A stretch of DNA of 8,422 nt from an uncultured Azospirillum sp. (GTDB lineage: Bacteria > Pseudomonadota > Alphaproteobacteria > RF32 > CAG-239). Shown here piece by piece: positions 6,572-8,422 of this stretch (position 1 is its first letter; every line of letters starts with the position of its first letter). The notes beneath the pieces were generated by a model, which was not told where the DNA came from, made no database searches, and saw only the letters and a program-made list of their open reading frames with translations. The position numbers and the translations under genes were made by a program. The stretch covers positions 1 through 8,422 of the forward strand of contig CAMHFM010000028.1 of NCBI GenBank assembly GCA_946184595.1. Direction: 5' to 3'.

Positions 6572-6952
6572 TTACTTGTACTTACGAGAATGTTCTCGAC
6601 GGACAATCTCGCGCTCAACTTCTTGCAACATGTCCTTAAATTCGGCCTGAAACTGCTTGTCTCTAATCAGACTCTGGCGTGCAAGCGGAACTTCTCCAGC
6701 GTATTCTGAGAATTCAGGATTAAAATTACTCTCAATAAATTGCTCACGATTGGGAATTGTCTGATCAAGCTCATCAAGTGCTTGTGTCAGTTGAGAACGC
6801 AATTCTTGGAGTTCGGTATCAGAGTAACTTTCTTTATCCTCAAGAAATCTTTCGTAAGATCTCTCAATCTTGCAGAATAGCGAGGAAGAGCCCAAAAATA
6901 GGACAACAACGCAGACAAAAAGTATGCCTACCAAAATAATAGCCAAAACCAT
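6572..6952 (-). CDS. Small single-pass membrane protein of unknown function
   Basis: The 126-residue product opens with a very hydrophobic segment (about residues 2-25, VLAIILVGILFVCVVVLFLG) that looks like an uncleaved transmembrane anchor, followed by a charged, mostly helical domain rich in Glu, Gln and Arg. The tail EVEREIVRREHSRKYK is highly charged. An acidic stretch near 38-60 has heptad-like spacing of Leu (ELQELRSQLTQALDEL) and may form a coiled coil. I do not recognise a family. The gene has its own promoter and terminator between ppiD and proS, which argues that it is real and separately expressed. No convincing ribosome binding site precedes ATG 6952 (the upstream bases are CTCTTTGTT), so translation may be weak or the leader nearly SD-independent. 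A downstream start would cut into the membrane segment, so I keep this one. Confidence 0.75.
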   Translation of the reverse strand: MVLAIILVGILFVCVVVLFLGSSSLFCKIERSYERFLEDKESYSDTELQELRSQLTQALDELDQTIPNREQFIESNFNPEFSEYAGEVPLARQSLIRDKQFQAEFKDMLQEVEREIVRREHSRKYK

Positions 6953-6999
6953 AACAAAGAGATTTTAGAGATTAAACAATAATAGGATAACTGAAAATG

Positions 7000-7027
7000 A
7001 GTATAATTAAAAATTTTTAATAAGCAA
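7000..7027 (-). promoter_or_regulatory. Probable promoter of the small membrane-protein gene
   Basis: On the minus strand TTGCTT (7022-7027) and TATACT (7000-7005) are 16 bp apart. Transcription would start near 6993, about 40 nt before the ATG at 6952. The -35 box lies just beyond the T-tract of the ppiD terminator. The -10 box has the same sequence as that of proS. The -35 match is only moderate and the region is very AT-rich, so the exact position is less certain. Confidence 0.55.
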
Positions 7028-7028
7028 G

Positions 7029-7055
7029 AAAAAAGCCTCTCGTCTGAGAGGCTTT
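7029..7055 (-). terminator. Terminator of the ppiD-like gene
   Basis: A perfect 10-bp stem, AAAGCCTCTC (7032-7041) with GAGAGGCTTT (7046-7055) and a 4-nt loop, runs into six T residues on the minus strand (7029-7034) and starts 3 nt after the TAA stop. On the plus strand only three T residues follow, so it acts for the minus-strand gene. Confidence 0.92.
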
Positions 7056-7058
7056 AGA

Positions 7059-8422
7059 TTAATCGGCCAACCCTAATAATCTGTATTTAACTCTGACATC
7101 ATAATCAGAACTGAAATCAGATAATAATCTGTCCGCATATTCTTGAGCAAAATCAAGTTTAGCTTGGCGCAAAACCGTTTCGTCAGTATCAGCTGTTGCC
7201 GGATTGATAATCTTGTCGGTAACAACGATAAATCTCTTATCATTGTTACTTAATACGCGAGGAGTTCCCTCTTTCTCTAAAAACAAATCTTTCATTTCAT
7301 TTTCAGATAAATCCGCAAAATTTTGCTGACGAGAAATAGGAGATGTCATCGTTAAATGTAATTTGAAGCGACCGGCAATTTCATCAATACTGTCTCCATT
7401 TTCTAAATCATGCAGAACATCATTGGTGATTTCTTGCGCGATGGCAGTACGCTCATTTTCTTCCCACATTTTAACAATTTCAGGACGGACAACTTCTAAA
7501 TCTTTCGGATGAGAATCATAAACCGTATCAACTTTTAATAAAGCAATACCGTCATCAAGTTCTATCACTTGGCTGATTTCATCTTGATTGTAGGAGAAAG
7601 CCGTATCAATGAAATCCGGAGCGGAAACAATCGGTTTTAAGGCTGCATTGGAAACAGTAGCCTGACCGCTTTCTTCCAAATTCTTTGCGGTATGAATGGT
7701 TGCATTAAATGATTGCGCAATGGTAGCAAGATCTTCACCGGCACCGACTTTATCCTCAATATTGGAAGCTAGTTCATAAGCCTCATCATAAGCACGCTCT
7801 TTTTTCAACAAATCTTTAATCTGCTTTAAAGCCTGTGCTTTATCAACCTTACTGCCGGCTTTAATTTCATTAACCTTAACAATATGCCAACCCATATCTG
7901 TTTTTATCGGGCCGACAATTTTTCCTGCCGGAGCAGAGAAAACAGGATCAGCCAAAAATTCTAACAACATATCTTTAGCAACAAAACCAAGATTTGTTAT
8001 TTCTTTATCTTGGCCGGCTTTATCTTGAGCAACAGCGGTAAAATCTTTTCCTGCTTTCAAATCAGTCAAAGCAGCCTGAGCCGAAGCCTCATCATCAAAG
8101 ACCATTTGTTGTAAATCTCGTGTTTCCGGTGTTTCAAAACGAGCCGCATTTTCACGATAATAATTTTCAGCATCTTCATCGCTGATTTTCATCTGCTTAT
8201 TAATGTCATCATTAGAGAGATAAAAGAATGAAACATCTCTGGTTTCAGGAGCCATAAAGTTTAGATTAAAATCCTGATAATATTGTTGAACTTCATCTTC
8301 TGAAATTTTACGATCAATAGGCAAATGTTTAATGTCTAAAGTAATGTACTTGAAGACACGTTTTTGATTATTAATTTGAGCCAAATATTTCAGCAGGGCT
8401 TTCGGAATATTAAAATTCTCAA
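7059..8422 (-). CDS. ppiD: PpiD/SurA-like periplasmic folding factor, N-terminus outside the window
   Basis: The reading frame stays open to the right edge, so this is the C-terminal 453 residues of a larger protein; an apparent TTG start at 8384 is internal. PpiD is an inner-membrane-anchored chaperone that assists newly exported proteins in the periplasm; its N-terminal anchor would lie outside the window. Two related segments (QQYYQDFNLNFMAPETRD, about 46-62, and ENYYRENAARFETPETRD, about 85-102) repeat the YY-x-F-x-PETRD pattern typical of this family. A parvulin-like rotamase domain follows at about 102-186, ending GWHIVKV. The His usually found in the first strand of active parvulins appears replaced by Gln (LQQMVF), as expected for a chaperone with a weak or inactive catalytic site. 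The remaining ~260 residues are the C-terminal PpiD region with further helical chaperone segments. Identity as PpiD rather than another parvulin-like protein rests on length, the PETRD repeats and the single degenerate parvulin domain. A terminator follows immediately. Confidence 0.85.
   Translation of the reverse strand, partial: ENFNIPKALLKYLAQINNQKRVFKYITLDIKHLPIDRKISEDEVQQYYQDFNLNFMAPETRDVSFFYLSNDDINKQMKISDEDAENYYRENAARFETPETRDLQQMVFDDEASAQAALTDLKAGKDFTAVAQDKAGQDKEITNLGFVAKDMLLEFLADPVFSAPAGKIVGPIKTDMGWHIVKVNEIKAGSKVDKAQALKQIKDLLKKERAYDEAYELASNIEDKVGAGEDLATIAQSFNATIHTAKNLEESGQATVSNAALKPIVSAPDFIDTAFSYNQDEISQVIELDDGIALLKVDTVYDSHPKDLEVVRPEIVKMWEENERTAIAQEITNDVLHDLENGDSIDEIAGRFKLHLTMTSPISRQQNFADLSENEMKDLFLEKEGTPRVLSNNDKRFIVVTDKIINPATADTDETVLRQAKLDFAQEYADRLLSDFSSDYDVRVKYRLLGLAD

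Noticed and set aside
8382..8384. TTG at 8384 as the start of the ppiD-like gene
   Set aside because: The frame continues upstream to the window edge with family-like sequence (IPKALLKY), and the N-terminal membrane anchor is missing, so the gene is cut by the window.
1..8422. CRISPR arrays, tRNA or rRNA genes, insertion sequences, phage genes
   Set aside because: No regularly spaced repeats, cloverleaf, transposase-like frame or terminal inverted repeats were seen on either strand.

Overview
The window looks like chromosomal DNA from a low-GC, probably host-associated alphaproteobacterium. The evidence is a PpiD/SurA-like foldase with alphaproteobacterial-style sequence, sigma70-type promoters (TTGGCA-N17-TATAAT and TTTACA-N16-TATACT), AAGGAG-type ribosome binding sites, and AT-rich intergenic DNA with compact hairpin-plus-T-tract terminators. 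The lineage is an inference from sequence flavour; no rRNA or other phylogenetic marker is present beyond proS and ppiD.

Layout. Bases 2-184 hold the last 60 codons of an unrecognised plus-strand gene. Bases 185-350 hold a strong hairpin, a near-consensus promoter and a 7-bp inverted repeat flanking the predicted transcription start. Bases 351-4864 are a two-gene plus-strand operon encoding two Sec-exported, extremely cysteine-rich proteins of 985 and 514 residues. The stop codon of the first gene lies inside the ribosome binding site of the second. A bidirectional terminator (about 4875-4909) separates this operon from three minus-strand genes: proS (prolyl-tRNA synthetase of the long archaeal/eukaryal-like type) with its own promoter and a 5' leader hairpin, a 126-residue single-pass membrane protein with its own promoter and terminator, and the C-terminal 453 residues of a PpiD-like periplasmic chaperone that runs off the right edge.

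How the genes relate. The two secreted proteins are diverged paralogues. Both start with a signal peptide and a C-x2-LGY-x2-P-x-E-x-C-T module, both carry a YPY/cysteine module (one copy in the first, two in the second), and both end in a region resembling DUF1566/FISUMP-like C-type-lectin-fold domains. In the first protein about 62 cysteines lie before residue 832 and none follow. They are most likely extracytoplasmic, disulfide-stabilised surface or adhesive proteins; their ligand and exact location are unknown. The minus-strand genes are housekeeping (translation, envelope protein folding) apart from the orphan membrane protein. The secreted pair is the least understood part of the window.
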